Assembly (NCBI GenBank): GCA_027924585.1
Contig: BSBM01000865.1
Coordinates: forward strand, 3,162,001-3,226,000
Length of the DNA stretch: 64,000 bases
Source: Larix kaempferi
Lineage: Eukaryota > Streptophyta > Pinopsida > Pinales > Pinaceae
Reading direction: 5' to 3'
Within the stretch, counting starts at the first letter, position 1; each line of letters begins with the position of its first letter. The position numbers and the translations under genes are program-made. Positions 46,421 to 59,200 of the stretch are shown here, piece by piece. Under the pieces are notes generated by a model that saw only the letters and a program-made list of their open reading frames with translations, had not been told where the DNA came from and did no database searches.

Positions 46421-48644
46421 GGTCCCACTGGAAGCTGAAAATCCTGGAGAAGGTGTGGAAGACATCCCACTCATCATCAAACATCATCCCATGCCAATCC
46501 CTTGCCTCAGTAGCCCAAATCGAATCCTTCAGTAGCCATTTTTACCATTTTTTAACTGCCTCAGGAAATGTGAACATGCCCAAACTGCCTCCTGGAGTGC
46601 CTGCGCTATCAAGGTGAGCCCACCAGGCTCTCTGGAAGGGGGGTAATATGGTAATAACAAGTGGCTGGACCACCCCCTCCATGCACAGCACCCTAGGTGA
46701 ACCAATCAAAACCAATCATTGCTCCGACAGGCCATCTGACAAGCCAAAACTGCACTAGGATGCTCAACTGAGGCTAATAATCACTGTAACTGCCCGAAAC
46801 TAAAAACAGATTGTCTCATTGGACTCAGAGAGCCCAAATCTATCCAAGATGTGTACTCATACACCATATAGATCTCTACATGATCAAAAATAAATATCCA
46901 TCATATCCGACATACCAAATAATAATAATCTATAAAAGTGCTGAAAAGCACAAATCCTCATCATAAGCCCGAAACCACTGCATAGAACCAACTGGTGACC
47001 TGTCCCAGACCATATATCATATCACTTTATCATCTGAGGTCTGCCACCTCATGTCCTGTGGTTGACTTTTGGTCAAACTAGGTTTGACCAAGTCAACATG
47101 ACCCAAAATATAACTCAGGCTACCATAAAACTGCTACAAGTGTCAAAGGTTAATGCATGCTCTACAATTCATTCAAGTAACAATTATAACAAGAAGTAAT
47201 CATTACTGGCAATCTAAAACCAAATATATAAAGTCATTAATTATTATTATTACTCAGACCAGACTTTCAAGACCATACTCACTTCACAGTTGTGATCAAT
47301 TTGCTAGTGGAGGGTGAAGGCTAAAAGTCAAAAGGCTAGGCTAAGGGTTGACTACTGACTTGACTTTGTGACACTTCGGAAATGAAAAGGGAATACACAC
47401 TCTAACATATGATGGACAAGCAATAACACGGGGAATGGCAGTGTCTCACAGATGGGTAAGTTGTTCAAAGAGTGCTTATTCAACTTAGGCACCATGTCTA
47501 CTTTTATAAAAGATGATCCAAGTTCATTAGGATCCATTGATTTCACTTTATGGCCTTTTTGGCATACATAACCCTTCGGATCTCAGGTGTGCGGATAAGC
47601 ACAACTAATCGCAGCTTGCTTCCAGGGCATGTTTGTACATATACATATAAGGTCAACAATCGTTTAGATATAGAGTTTAAGAACCATTGTGTTTTTGGAC
47701 CTTTCATTATACTCTTCAAGGAGTATTTCTAGCTTTTCATTGCTCTTGCCCTTTACTCACATGTGTTGATAAACACATTCTAGAGTTTACAGTTTCCTGG
47801 GCGAATTTACATAAGTTTCCATAAGTAGTACATGAGCTTTCAGTTTTATCCAACACATCTTAAGTGACTAGGGGGGGTTTGTACCAGTGCCAAACATCGG
47901 GACAACCGACCAGAATGATTTAGGACTACAATCCAACTCACCATAGGTAAGTTCTGTCACCAACTCAGAGCCGAGACACAAGAAACAGGGAAGCTTATCC
48001 AACACAGAGGCTAAAGTGGGGGAAGGTCCTCCATGCCACTAGTCAAGTAGTAAGTCAAGGTAATAAACAAACTGGTAGGTAACGGATGGATAAAGACAGT
48101 GAATAATGAGACCAACACTAGCAAGCCAAATAATGGTGGGAATGATCACCTCTATTCTCCCTAGGGAGGGTAAAACCAATGAGTATGGGTAGTGAACTTC
48201 TTAGTCTGAGTGGGGACAATATAATATATATAAAATTACAACCAGGTCCACATATCTATATGATCGCCAGATCATGATACTAAATGCTAAGACATGCTAC
48301 AAGAATGAATATAAAAGCAATATAACCATAACACAAGAATATACCTGCTGAGTCATATACCTGAATGCATAATATCTGAACCATCATCTGTCCTCTAAAA
48401 CTACTGTTGTAACTCTGGGCAATACTGTCTGCTCTGTATAAATGGCTAAATGGCTACATCTGTCATCTCTCTAAGTGTCCTGAAGCTCAGTCATGGCATG
48501 GGGAACAAAACTGTTGTCCATATAATAATCATGATCCATAATAGATGCTCATCTCAACATCTCAATGTAAGGGAACTGACTTAAAAGTGTACTGGAATCT
48601 GAAAAATAGTGTATGGTAGCCTAGCTACTATATATGTGATAACA

Positions 48645-48782
48645 GTCATCTATGGAATAGTACTGCACATCAACAGTTCCATCTTCTACAAATTGTTGGA
48701 TGAAGTGGTAATGTATCTCAACATGCTTGGTGCGTGTTATCACAGCTAAGTTGCACTTAGATGATTTCAAGTGAGCCTGTGA
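48645..48782 (-). pseudogene. Copia RNase H fragment, upstream half
   Basis: The minus strand reads SSKCNLAVITRTKHVEIHYHF then VEDGTVDVQYYSIDD. RTKHxEIxYHF is the diagnostic end of the Ty1/copia RNase H. It continues across the 24-kb insertion at 24751. Sequence upstream of RTKH diverges and the homology stops near 48780, so reverse transcriptase, integrase and gag are gone from this copy. Confidence 0.85.
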
Positions 48783-48804
48783 AGATAGAACAAGTTTACT
48801 TGTT

Positions 48805-49962
48805 CACAATTAGAAGATCGGAAGTCCTAGCAGGCCACCTTGGCCCATGTTTTTTAATAAAGTCACATGTCCATGCCCTGCGGGGAAATTGTAAAAATGT
48901 CATAACATGATGGTTTTTGTAAAGGACTCGGCTTTCCTAGGACTTAGTTATCAATATGACTAGCCCAGAGTTTTTTTTCCCTTGTCAATTATATGTTGTT
49001 GAATAAACGACCTATAATTTTCGTGTTTTTCACTCATACCTCCAAAGTTGGGGTAGTCGGCATGATTTCTCGGTCTTAGGAGGTTATTAGAGTTCAAGTG
49101 TCAATGTATACTACCATGCTAGATATTAAAATTGAGTCGTATGGGCATGTGTTAGGTCCCTCTAAGTTTTTTTTTAATTTCCGAGAAAAAAAAAAATTCC
49201 ATAAAATTATACCATTTTTTAATGGTTTAATTAGAAAATTTCAAATTGTAATAAAGTGTGGTCTGGAGGCGGATTTTGGCGTGGGGATGCTCGTTTTCAC
49301 ATTCAGAGTGTCCTCTTTACCCAAAGACCCACTTTTCCTATGTTTCGGGTGACTACGTCGTCTCGTAGAGCATTTTTTCTTAAAGATGTGACAAATTGGC
49401 AAATAAATGCTAAAAAATACAAAATAACCCAAAATAAAAATAAAAAAATATAATAAAAAAGTGATATGGCATGTGCAAAATGAGTTGGCATGCCATCACA
49501 CATGAAAGGGGACATCATGAGAGAATTGAAGTACATGTGCTAAAGGGTCGAATCAAGAGGATAACAATTGATTGAGTTTTATGCTGTGCCATCCCTCTCC
49601 TTCACGTGGATGATATGTGGGCATCATTCATTAGTTGGGTGATAATTCCAAGGAGAGGGAGCGCACATCTTGTAGAGGTGGCGCCCACCTCATCCCCCAA
49701 CTCCTATTTATCCCTTTAATCACTCTATCCAATCCCTTGATTCATGCTTGAACTCGCCCTCTTCACTCTCAATCAAGGATTGTGCCCCTATTCATGTGGA
49801 TTGCGCCCTAGCTCTCTCGTTTTCCTAGATAAACAAGCTCAGTCTTTCATTGCAAACTAGTTCAAGTTGCATGAGCAGAGGGCTTGTCATTGTAATTCTT
49901 TCTATTGTGTATTGTTGGAATAAAAGCAAAAGCTTTGGAGGCTCATTTGAGGCCATACTGTA
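48805..49962 (+). repeat. Tat-family LTR fragment (copy 6)
   Basis: It resembles 56330-57440 of the solo LTR at 56222-59750: the ATGTCCA...CCC(C)TG block, the TTTTTCACTC / ACCTCCAAAG block, a TTTTTTAATGGTTTAATT block and a closing TTTGGAGGCTCAT. Both ends are truncated and the U5 hairpin region is lost. The overlapping open frames near 49100-49540 run on both strands and are not genes. Confidence 0.7.
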
Positions 49963-50040
49963 GGGATGCCCCTTCCTTTTTTTAATTTCATCTTCGTAAA
50001 CCCTCGTCAAACAACGATTTCCCTCAGAGCGAAAGCCCGC

Positions 50041-50052
50041 ACTCTGATACCA
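50041..50052 (-). promoter_or_regulatory. Copia-type primer-binding site (initiator tRNA-Met)
   Basis: The minus strand reads TGGTATCAGAGT directly after an LTR end ...CTAACA. This is the standard copia primer site. The internal region it led into runs left to about 49963, where it is cut by the Tat LTR fragment. Confidence 0.75.
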
Positions 50053-50498
50053 TGTTAGTTTTTCACTGATCGCAAACCCAATCTTCAGTCCCAACTAATT
50101 TAGTGCAACTATTAACTGAAAACACACTGAAATCCTAACTAATTACGCAGCAGAAAAACATAGGAAATCACATTCACATTTGACATAGATTTACCCTGGA
50201 AAACCCCAACTAGGGAGAACTAGCAAACATATGATATTTTTTTAACTATTGTTGGAGTCTAATCCTCAGAGTGAGGAATATCAATGTGAAAGGGAGACCA
50301 AGAGTCACCCGGGAGTCCAAGAGTCCACCTGGGAATATGAAACCCAGGGGACCTTTCTCATTGTATATATTTGTACATTTGGTTAATGAGAAACATTGAG
50401 CGTTCACGCCTATTCAGTTGTCTTTGAGTTCATTATTCATGGTATATTTGGCTGTGTGTAAGCCAATCTGCTCATTTGCCCATTGGGAAACCTCACAG

Positions 50499-50511
50499 TG
50501 GTATCAAAGCC
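50499..50511 (+). promoter_or_regulatory. Primer-binding site of the gag-only element
   Basis: TGGTATCAAAGCC begins two bases after the 5' LTR. It is the initiator-tRNA-Met primer site with one change from TGGTATCAGAGCC. Confidence 0.85.
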
Positions 50512-53507
50512 TGCCTTGTTCTTAGGCCTGTGAGAGCTTCATCTGCATGAGAACAGAGTGAAGTATGTGTGACTCCTTTTGAATTGGGTATCGATCTCAG
50601 AATCAACGTTCAAAGCCTCTTTGGCCTGGTATGGAATGACAGAATGTATCTATTGGCTAACTGTGTTTAATTATTGTGTATCATTTATTGGCTTTGGTAT
50701 CTGTTGGTGGCTCTTCATGTCATTTCGTGAATATATGGCATTCATACCAGAGCTACATGTGGACTGTGACCTCGACTGAGTGTGGATCCAATACCACGAG
50801 TGAAGGAGTTGTGCGTGAAGGAGCCTTCCGTGAACTGCATGTTGTTGTGTGGTACTGTAGCGTGGAGCTTGGATCAATCTCTGGAGACTTCGTTGAAACC
50901 GTACTGCTTGTTTCCCAGATCGTTGGAGATTTGTGTGAAATACACCAATGTGAATATTTGTGTGAAGACCTGCCTGTGCACATCACCTCATTGAATTCGC
51001 TTGACTTGCAAGCCAATTGGTGGCTTGTGCAATTGAAACTGGTCCGTAGATCTTACATAAACATCTATGTTGGAGAAAGGTGCATTTTCTGCCTGAAAAT
51101 TAATGGACATAAAAGAATCCATGCCTGGAGATCGATACCGTGTTTTGAGTTGAGCTAAGATTGCAGTGGAGCTATTGCGTTGAAGTTTTGCTTTGAATGA
51201 ATGAGGGTTCCAGTTCCATTGAATTTGCAAGGGTTCAAATGCATCATATATTCCAAAGTAGAATCGCTATAGATTGTGGGCGATGTTCAATGGATAACAT
51301 GTTTGTTCGATAGAGCATCTGGTTTTTTCACTATCTCCAGAACCTTGGATCTAGTTCGAAGTTGCAGAGAAAGAAAGCTCATTTCTCTCTGGTTGACATT
51401 GACATCATTATCATCAGAGCGCATGGAGAGTAAGCAGAAAGATGTTGGCTCTTGATATTGTGAGTTAATGATGTCCGAGTTCTGTTGTTGTTGAATTGGT
51501 GCCTCCACATTCTTTCACTATCGAAGAAGCATGAGACCTGCACATTGACAATCGCGAACTGGGATTGATCCCCATACCAGCGCACTCCATCTCTTGATAC
51601 CGGTCTTGTTTCTTAACCTGTGTGTGAAGACCTGCGACCACCGTGGAGCAACCGTCCCTCTCCCTCACCACTGCCTGTAAAAGAAAGAAAGAAAAAAGGA
51701 ACACTGCAAAGTCTGGTGAATGCCCTTTTTGGAGTTGCTGCACTGGTGATCTCTAGCGCACTCACAATCTAAGTGGAGAGACATGTGTAAAGAGCTGCAT
51801 TTTGAGCATGAGACCATTGATGGAGCATGAGACCATTGATGGAGCATAAGCCCATTTGAAGACTGGAGTTGCGGGCTCCCTCTGCTACACTGCTACTTAT
51901 TTTGGTCTCTGAACTCTACTATTTGCATCAACTTTATGTTTGCCATTAAACGATAAGGTCCACTCTCAGCTATTCCACACGCTGTCAAGCAGAGCAGGAG
52001 GTTTGATGCGTCGTTTGAAGTGGATGTAGTAGATTCCAAACCTACTACATTGGTGTATCTATGCGTTGAGGTGGTGTAGGCGCTCTATTGGAGCTTCTAC
52101 CTCTCTCCCACAGTGCCCATGGGCTCTCTACTGCTGGTGCATGAAGTGTTGAAGAAATGTTGAAAAGACTGCGTGCTGCAACCTCTCCATTTCTTGTTGG
52201 CTGGTGCAAAATCACGTGGACCGTGACTGAGGCGTGGTGAACACTTTACGATTGGAGTGTGCATCACTCTCAATGAAGCTGCTACTCTTAACTCCATGGA
52301 ACTGAGGCGACATGTGTTGCATGTTGATCATCCTACAACCCTAATTTATGGTCAGCTCTTCATCGATGTCTTTCTTTAAAGTTTGTAACTGAGTGAAATT
52401 GAGGTGCTGGGAAAACCTTCCAACTCGTGGGTCTATGATTGTGCTCACTTAAAGAATAAGCTCGACAACTGATAGTTTGTGTGAAGACTACGTGGAGCTT
52501 CATTTCTATTTTCCTGGAGGCTATGTTGATAGTATTGCATTGAGCCAAGAATAGTTGATGTGATTCACTCAATTTTCGAACACTATTGAGGACCTTAGAA
52601 GCAACGACTCCGTTCAGATTGAAGTGAGACAATTCATGTTATAGAAGTTGCATGTTTCCTTGATTGAGCCCGTTATAGATGTTTGGCTGCGGATCATTCT
52701 AGCTGCAGATTGTTTTTAGATGTAGATCATTCCATTGCTACAGAACATTCATTTGGAATTGCTACAGAACATTCTACTGTTGCAGATTGTTCCAACTGCA
52801 GATCAGTCAAGCTACATATTGTTCTTGCTATGGATCGTTCTTGCTACATATCGTTCTTCATTTTGGTCGTAGATTAGCCTTTTGGAGCAGCTGCAAATTA
52901 GTATTTTGAACTGGCTGTGGACCACTCTTTTCCAGTGAACGTATTGTGTTGGAGCTGTTGCAGATTAATTTGTTGTGCATCATTCTTCGTTGAACAAAGG
53001 CCTCTTGTTTTAGTGGCCTTGACACCAGAGCAGATTGTCATCACAGAAGAACTCAGGTATAACATATTCATCACTCAATATTCAGAATTGTAACTTGCAA
53101 TTGTGTGTGTCTAATATAAGTCACTTTAATATCTTCATCCAAGCGCGCATGAAGCTATGTGAATGAGGTTGCAAGTTACTGTGTTGAAGTTTGAGCAAAG
53201 AAAAGAGTAGACGTACAAGAAGAAAGGAGAGACTGTTACTGCAAAGATATTGAGGATTGTGAGCAGCAGAAATTTGGAGGTAAATAATTCCTTCTTCAAT
53301 TCAAGTTTAAATTTTGCATCAAGGAGTAACTTGCAAAGAGTCAATTTTGTAAGTTTTATAAGTGTCAAAAATTGAAAGAAAACTGCATTGTACTTGGGTG
53401 CACTTTCGGTTGAACCCGACACCCTTTTCATTTTCTGAGTCAAAGTCTTGTTGTTGAGTGGAATTGCAAGAATCCCTTGTTAAAGTTGGGTCAGTCATAG
53501 TTTATCA
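50512..53507 (+). other. Long untranslated leader of the gag-only element
   Basis: Three kilobases without a recognised protein. Overlapping frames of 60-160 codons occur on both strands (for example near 50676-51158) but show no known domain. A short direct repeat, GGAGCATGAGACCATTGAT, lies near 51802-51840. Confidence 0.55.
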
Positions 53508-54209
53508 ATGGCGAGATTAAATGGCCTTGTAGAGTTACTGAACACTCTACTATTTTCCTCCGTCAACAACAGTGTCATGATCGACAGGAACACACTCACT
53601 CACATTCGAGATTGTGTGCAAGATTCACAAGACACTCTTGAGTTCCTACAAGTTGAGTTGCAGCTTCAACAAGAAGAAAGACATTCTGAACTTGTTCATG
53701 TTCAGAATAATCCTCTTTATGATCCAGTTCTGCAGCGTGCACAGATTGATGCCACCTCAGAAGCACATGAGAAAATCAGTGGCTCCAGTACAGAAGTGAA
53801 AGAAAATGAAGATGAAAACATGCATGCAGAGGTTCTGCTTGTTCCTTCCAAGCCCATCATTAGACCATGGGAAGAGATCAGCCATAACAAGCACAGAACC
53901 GACCTTGGATATGACAAGGAAGTGACAGTTCACATTCCTGATTTCTCCAAGCCCATTCAATTTTAGAGTGTTGGATTCATCAATGAGAGTCCATCTTCAT
54001 CCACATCAGTTCAGAGCTCAACATGCCAACACTGTGCTCGAGTTGGCCACATGAAAGATCATTGTTTTGATATTCACCCTTGTAAGCAATGTGGAAAACA
54101 TACACTCATCAGACAGATGCTTCAGTTTGAAGAAACCTGCAAGAGAAAAGATTCACTATGGGTGGATCGCTTCTTGGCAATGGTCGTCAACAGCCAAGAA
54201 GATTTATAA
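53508..54209 (+). pseudogene. Copia-like gag remnant with one in-frame stop
   Basis: It opens with ATG at 53508 and reads 152 codons to TAG at 53964-53966, then continues in the same frame to 54209. The second part holds a complete CCHC zinc knuckle, CQHCARVGHMKDHC (54024-54065), followed by FDIHP as in copia gag proteins. The first part is helical and acidic with no domain I can name. With the stop read through it would be about 233 residues, shorter than a normal copia gag. Function: RNA binding and particle assembly, by family. The stop suggests this copy is dead. Confidence 0.75.
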
Positions 54210-55112
54210 GTCATACCGGAGAGTTCATTCACGCGTATTGACACATCTTGCAGTTGAGACATCTTCTTCTCCTCACTTTGTATCTGACATGGGGAACATG
54301 ATGTCAGGTGTCAAGTTTTGAAGCCTCCATCTAAAAACAAGCAGCGATGGCCCTCTACAAGTAAGTGAGATCAAACAAGCATGATCCACATACAGTTTCA
54401 GAGGATAGATTCAGTGATGTAGACACTCACACAAAAGAGAGCCATGACATAGAGTACTCATGTGTTTTGTGTCTAGTTGTGACACCATGAGACTCTCCTC
54501 TCCTCACATTGTTCCTGACAGGGGGGAATGAAGACCTCCAATAACAAGCGAGCAAGTGCAAGCAAGCCGAAACAAGCGAGCCTGTGAAGAGCTATGTTCG
54601 ACTGAGCTCCAGAGTTGGTGGTCATCCTAAAACCACCGATATCGAGAGCACCTTCATTTAGCAGTAGCGTGTGCAAGCTTCTAGCTAACTTGACAAACAG
54701 TTGTCAAGATGAAAATGTTCAGCAAGTTGCAGTTGTTCACTTCCTGTTTTCATCTCTCCAGTTAGTTTGGTGTCAACCCATCCCAACCATTCCAGATAGA
54801 ACCTCTGAGCCTTCGAGCCAAGTTCCAGAGAAACTCTGAGCGATTGTTATCGCCAAATTCGAGAGTTTGTGGTCAGCATTGAACCACACACATAGTAGAA
54901 TATTTCAGCCTTCTGCTAGCCCATTTCGGTTGATGGTAAGCCTAAAAACCATCCCTTTAGAGAGCCATTGTATTTAGCAGAAGCATGTGCAAGCTTCTAG
55001 CTAACCTTCTTTGTAAAGGATGTTCGAGATGGAAATGTTCAGCTGGTGGTAGTTGTCCACTTCCACTTATTCAGCTCTCTTCTTTTTCTTGGACTCATAT
55101 ACACCCTTCGGA
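54210..55112 (+). other. 3' non-coding interior of the gag-only element
   Basis: No coding region seen. A ~150-bp passage is repeated imperfectly: the text around 54620-54730 (GCAGTAGCGTGTGCAAGCTTCTAGCTAAC, GATGGAAATGTTCAGC) recurs near 54975-55055. Confidence 0.55.
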
Positions 55113-55125
55113 TTAAGGGGGGATT
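55113..55125 (+). promoter_or_regulatory. Polypurine tract of the gag-only element
   Basis: TTAAGGGGGGATT lies immediately before the 3' LTR start TGCTGG at 55126. Confidence 0.8.
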
Positions 55126-55885
55126 TGCTGGAGTCTAATCCTCAGTATGAGGAATATCAATATGAAAGGGAGACCAAGAGTCACCCGGGAGTCCAAGAGT
55201 CACTCGGGAGTCCAAGAGTCCACTTGGGAATATGAAACCCAAGGGACCTTTCTCATTGTATATATATGTACATTTGGTTAATGAGAAACATTGAGCGTTC
55301 ACGCCTATTCAGTTGTCTTTGAGTTCATTATTCATGGTATATTTGGCTATGTAAGCCAATCTATTCATTTGCCCATTGGGCAACCTCACAACTATAAAAA
55401 TCGTAGGCTCCCGTCCTAGGATAATGGCTCACTAAGGAACTATAATGACAAAATGCTAGCCTTCACACCTCAAGATCAATCCTTCGATCTTGTTGGTTGC
55501 TAACCCTCGGCTGCCCCTTGCTACTTTCCTCAGCCCCTGCCCTTCACACTTGGATGGAAGTCCTTCTCCACCCACTCAATGAGATCTCACCCACTATGTG
55601 TGATTGTTGTGTCTCACCTCCTCTCCTTAGGCTTCCTTTTATATCATTACAATGACTAAAACACCATGGGCTGCCAAATATCATGGGCCCTCTAGATCTC
55701 CTAAGTGATTTTAGATCACTGAGATCTACAGCTACGACTTAATCTTTCGTTGACACAACTTAAGTCACCTTTTAACCATTATAACATCAAAGTCACTTGC
55801 CCTCTCAAGCAAGCTCCTAGAGAGGTCTTCTGGACGACTCCTGCATGCCTGACACTGGCCTATGTAGAAGTACTTGTCTGAGCTA

Positions 55886-56152
55886 CAAAAACTAACATAT
55901 AGTTTGATTGGTGGGAAGGTAGGTGTTTCACTCTCCCCACCTAGATTCAAATCTCAGATGAGATGTGTGAACTAATTGTTGGACTCTTTGTGAGCTAATA
56001 ATTGGTGAACCAATTTTTGGGCTCCTCATGAGCATTGTCGACTTGGCCTTATGCCCTGAACAAATCTAGTATACCTTATGTACCATCCTCGAAATAAGGG
56101 GAAGTGCCCGGGGTTTCCCTAGAATAGGTGTTCCAAGTACTTCAAAAAAAAA
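55886..56152 (+). mobile_element. tRNA-derived SINE-like sequence
   Basis: TAGTTTGATTGG (55900-55911) resembles a tRNA box A and AGATTCAAATCT (55943-55954) a box B, at tRNA-like spacing. The body is unrelated to a tRNA and ends in a run of nine A at 56144-56152. No target duplication was identified and the 5' limit is approximate. Confidence 0.5.
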
Positions 56153-56221
56153 GATAAATATTATCCTTTCATTTTCCATCCCTTGAAAATAATAGATAGG
56201 CAAAATTCTTGCCTTGAAGGT

Positions 56222-59200
56222 TGTTACCAACTATTTTGTACCATAGTTGGACTTCTTGTGAGCCGCCAGTTTCATGAACATGACAAGTGTTCATCATCAG
56301 TGTTCAGAAGTTCAGAAGACTTTTTCAGGGCCAATTTTGGCCCCTTTTGTAATAATTGCATGTCCAGACCCCCATGGAGGAACTGTAATAAGTTGGTCTA
56401 AGCATGATTAATTTGTAAATTTGTAAAAGACTTGGCCTACCTTAGGTTTGGCTATCAGGGGGGTACTCCAGAGTGTTTTTTCCTTAGGAATTATGCGTTA
56501 CTCTTCAGTGGCGTATAATTCCTGAGTTTTTCACTCGCACCTCCAAAGCTGGAGTATTTACCATGGTGGTCGAACCTAGGGAGGTTATTAAAGTCTATGT
56601 GTCTATGTATTTTTACATGCTAGCCATCAATATTGAGTCGTATGGACATGCACTAGGTCCCCTAGGAGTTTGGTTTCATTCCGATAAAAATAATTTTTTC
56701 CGTAAAATTAGACCATTTTTTAATGGTTTAATTGGAAAAATTCAAAGTGTAATAAAAGCATGGTCTGGAGGAGGAATTTGGTGTGGGGATGCTCGTTTTC
56801 ACGCTCAAAGAATGCTCTTTAACCTAGGACCCACTTTTCCTAGGTTTCAAGCGACTAAACTGTCATTTGTGGCATTTTTTCTTAAAAATGCTACAAAATG
56901 GCATTTAATTGTTGACGATGCTACAAATGCAAAAATGACAAAAATCAAAAAAGTCCAAAAATGATAAAAAAAAGGTATGGAAGGAGTGGCATAATAGTTT
57001 ATTATGAATTGCGACCATGTTTAGTGGATTAAAGCACATGTTGAATAAACAAAAGTTAGGATAGCGATTATTTACAAGTTGAGGGAGCGCCCTTCCTCCT
57101 CACGTGGGCGTCATCACCATGCACATAGGGGCTCGTGAAGGATTGGGTGTTGGTTACACAGTGAGAGGGGCGCCCCTCTCATGAGGTGGCAGCCACCTCA
57201 TCACATCCCAACTACCAAACTTATGTCAACGCACAAATCACTCCTTGATTTTAGAGATGCACCCTCCATCCCATGCGCATCCCCCCTGCTTGTAATTGCT
57301 ATATAAATGAGGCTTGCTCCATCATTCCAGGGGGATGCAAGGAACCTCTGTTGTATTATGTTGTAATGCTTGTTGCCTTTTGTGCAACCATCTGAATAAA
57401 GAAAGGCTTTGGAGGCTCATGAGGTGTGATCCATTGATGCATGTGCTTGGTATATGAGGTGAAATAATTTCAAATTCTTTCTTGCTTTGCTGATCTAAAT
57501 GCTATAATTAGTCTAAGAGGGCTCCTTGAAGCACATAAGAGTAGATATTTGTAGTTTCAAGTTATCTGCTTACTTCTTTACTTTTCAAGATTTGAAAGAG
57601 CATTGTCATATTCAATTATATTTCATGCTTTTTTGGTTTCAATTAGTAGAAAGTACTAGATCTAATATTTCTATGGCAAGTGTGATAGGATTTGTTTGCA
57701 GATCACTTTCCCAAGTAAAAGGTTGAGTTATGTTGCATCTCCTTTTCTTGGAGCCAAATGCATGTGTTTTTCTCATTTACCAAGTGAAATCCAAGATTCT
57801 TTCAAGGAGATTCAAGATTGAGGGGCCAATTCTTCTTCCATCCTTGAAATTCAAAACTCTCTATCTTTTACCTTGTTCTTACTCTACTTTTGCTTAACAG
57901 AATTAGATCCACATAGTTGCATTATTTAAATCTGATTTGTCATGTGAAAGTTATAGATATAAGAAGTGTTTCAAATCCTTATTTCAAGCTTAGATCTAGT
58001 TTTAAATCGTCGATATTTGAAGCATAAAATTTTCCTATCATTTGTAAATATTGTCTTGTAAACTTTTATGTATTTTTGACTAACTAATACTAATCTTAAA
58101 AAAGTTGTTGTTTGCTGGTTTAGTGTCTTTTTTACAAAAAAGCGAGAAAATGAGCAAAATTTTCAAGCATAAAAGGCATAAAAAATCCCTCTTCTTCAAT
58201 CCCCTTGCTATCCCTTTGCCTTTTTAGGCCTAAAGTCTCTTGAATCACGCTGCATAAGCGGATCAAGAGCGCTCTCTATCGGAGGGTTAATAAAAAATTT
58301 GTAATAAGATTAATAAAAAAGCAAGTGGGATTACGGCTCCCACACCCCTCTTCCCCCATTTGGGGGAAGCCTGTATCTGTCCCTTACTTATTTAGTGATT
58401 TTTTCATAGTTGGATCAATAGCATGCTAGATTAAATTTCATTTTTTGCAAAGTTATTATTAAAAGAGTTAGTTAAAAATTTCCTTTTTGCAAAAGTAATT
58501 AGTTGCAAGTTCTACTATTTCAAGTCTTTGCATCTTTTTGCTTTTATTAAGTTCATATACAAAATCTCTTGAATCTCGCCATTTGCGGATCAAGAGTGCT
58601 CTCTGTCGGAGAGTCTCTTTTTGTTCATTTTTAGCATACTAACCCCCTTGCTCTCCCGAGTACGGTCCAATACCTGAAAGAGATTCTTGGGTAGCTGTTA
58701 GATTCTTTTTATAAGTTATATGCTTCTTACAATTTATCATTTTTGTTAAGTCTTAAGACTTTTTTCTCAAAATCTCTTGAATCATGCTTTTAGCGGATCA
58801 AGAGTGCTCTCTGTCGGAGAGTCAATAAAATTGGAATGAACTATTTGAAAACATCGTGTATGCTCTACCCATCGCAGGCTAGTCTGAGCTTTGAGATATC
58901 AAAAACGGTTGCTTTCACTCATTTAATTTTTCACACTTAATTAAATTAACTCATTAATAAAATTAAGTCCCCTCAACCAACGAAAATTCGGTGTTGCCTC
59001 GATAGTGGTCGAAAGTGGGGAAATTTCGACTAAGGAAGCGGGAGCAACTGAGAGGCGACCTTAGAGCACAGTTAGACTACACCCTTGTTGGTGTAGTGTT
59101 GAACACTGTTCTCGAGACTCCATTCCAGCCCACACGTCCTTGTACGAAGCCACCTAGATCACATTCCGGACATATTCCCTGTACCGCAAGGTATATCGGG

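Larger units (their letters stand above)
24752..48644 (-). mobile_element. Solo LTR, family S, third copy, with two large nested inserts
   Basis: On the minus strand it begins TGTTATCACATATATAG at 48644 and ends GTGATAACA at 24752, flanked by GTCAT on both sides. Its own sequence is 46426-48644, 29209-30650 and 24752-25032, collinear with 9733-14254. It is interrupted by the complete Tat element (30651-46420) and by a rearranged Tat LTR (25033-29208). Roughly 600 bp of the expected sequence is missing at the latter site. Confidence 0.83.
50250..55390 (+). mobile_element. Complete non-autonomous LTR retrotransposon with gag only (TR-GAG type)
   Basis: 5' LTR 50250-50497 (248 bp), 3' LTR 55126-55390 (265 bp), target duplication ACTAT at 50245-50249 and 55391-55395. 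The LTR length difference is an extra ~19-bp repeat unit in the 3' LTR. PBS and polypurine tract are present. The 4.6-kb interior has no protease, RT or integrase; the only recognisable coding region is a gag-like frame (53508-54209). The two LTRs differ at roughly ten positions, so it is clearly older than the Tat element. It must have used enzymes from an autonomous, probably copia, partner. Confidence 0.9.
50053..55786 (-). mobile_element. 5' LTR of a copia element, interrupted by another element
   Basis: On the minus strand the LTR would run from TGTTATAATGG (55786) to ...CTAACA (50053), about 590 bp once the element at 50250-55390 and one target duplication are removed. It has a TATAAAAGG box at about 55645 and the typical GGGGTTTTCCAGGGTAAATC text before its end. 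The start is chosen on TG and length only. Nothing of gag or pol remains next to it. Confidence 0.6.

Noticed and set aside
50676-51158. 160-codon frame in the leader of the gag-only element
   Set aside because: Frames overlap on both strands, with no domain and no coding bias visible.
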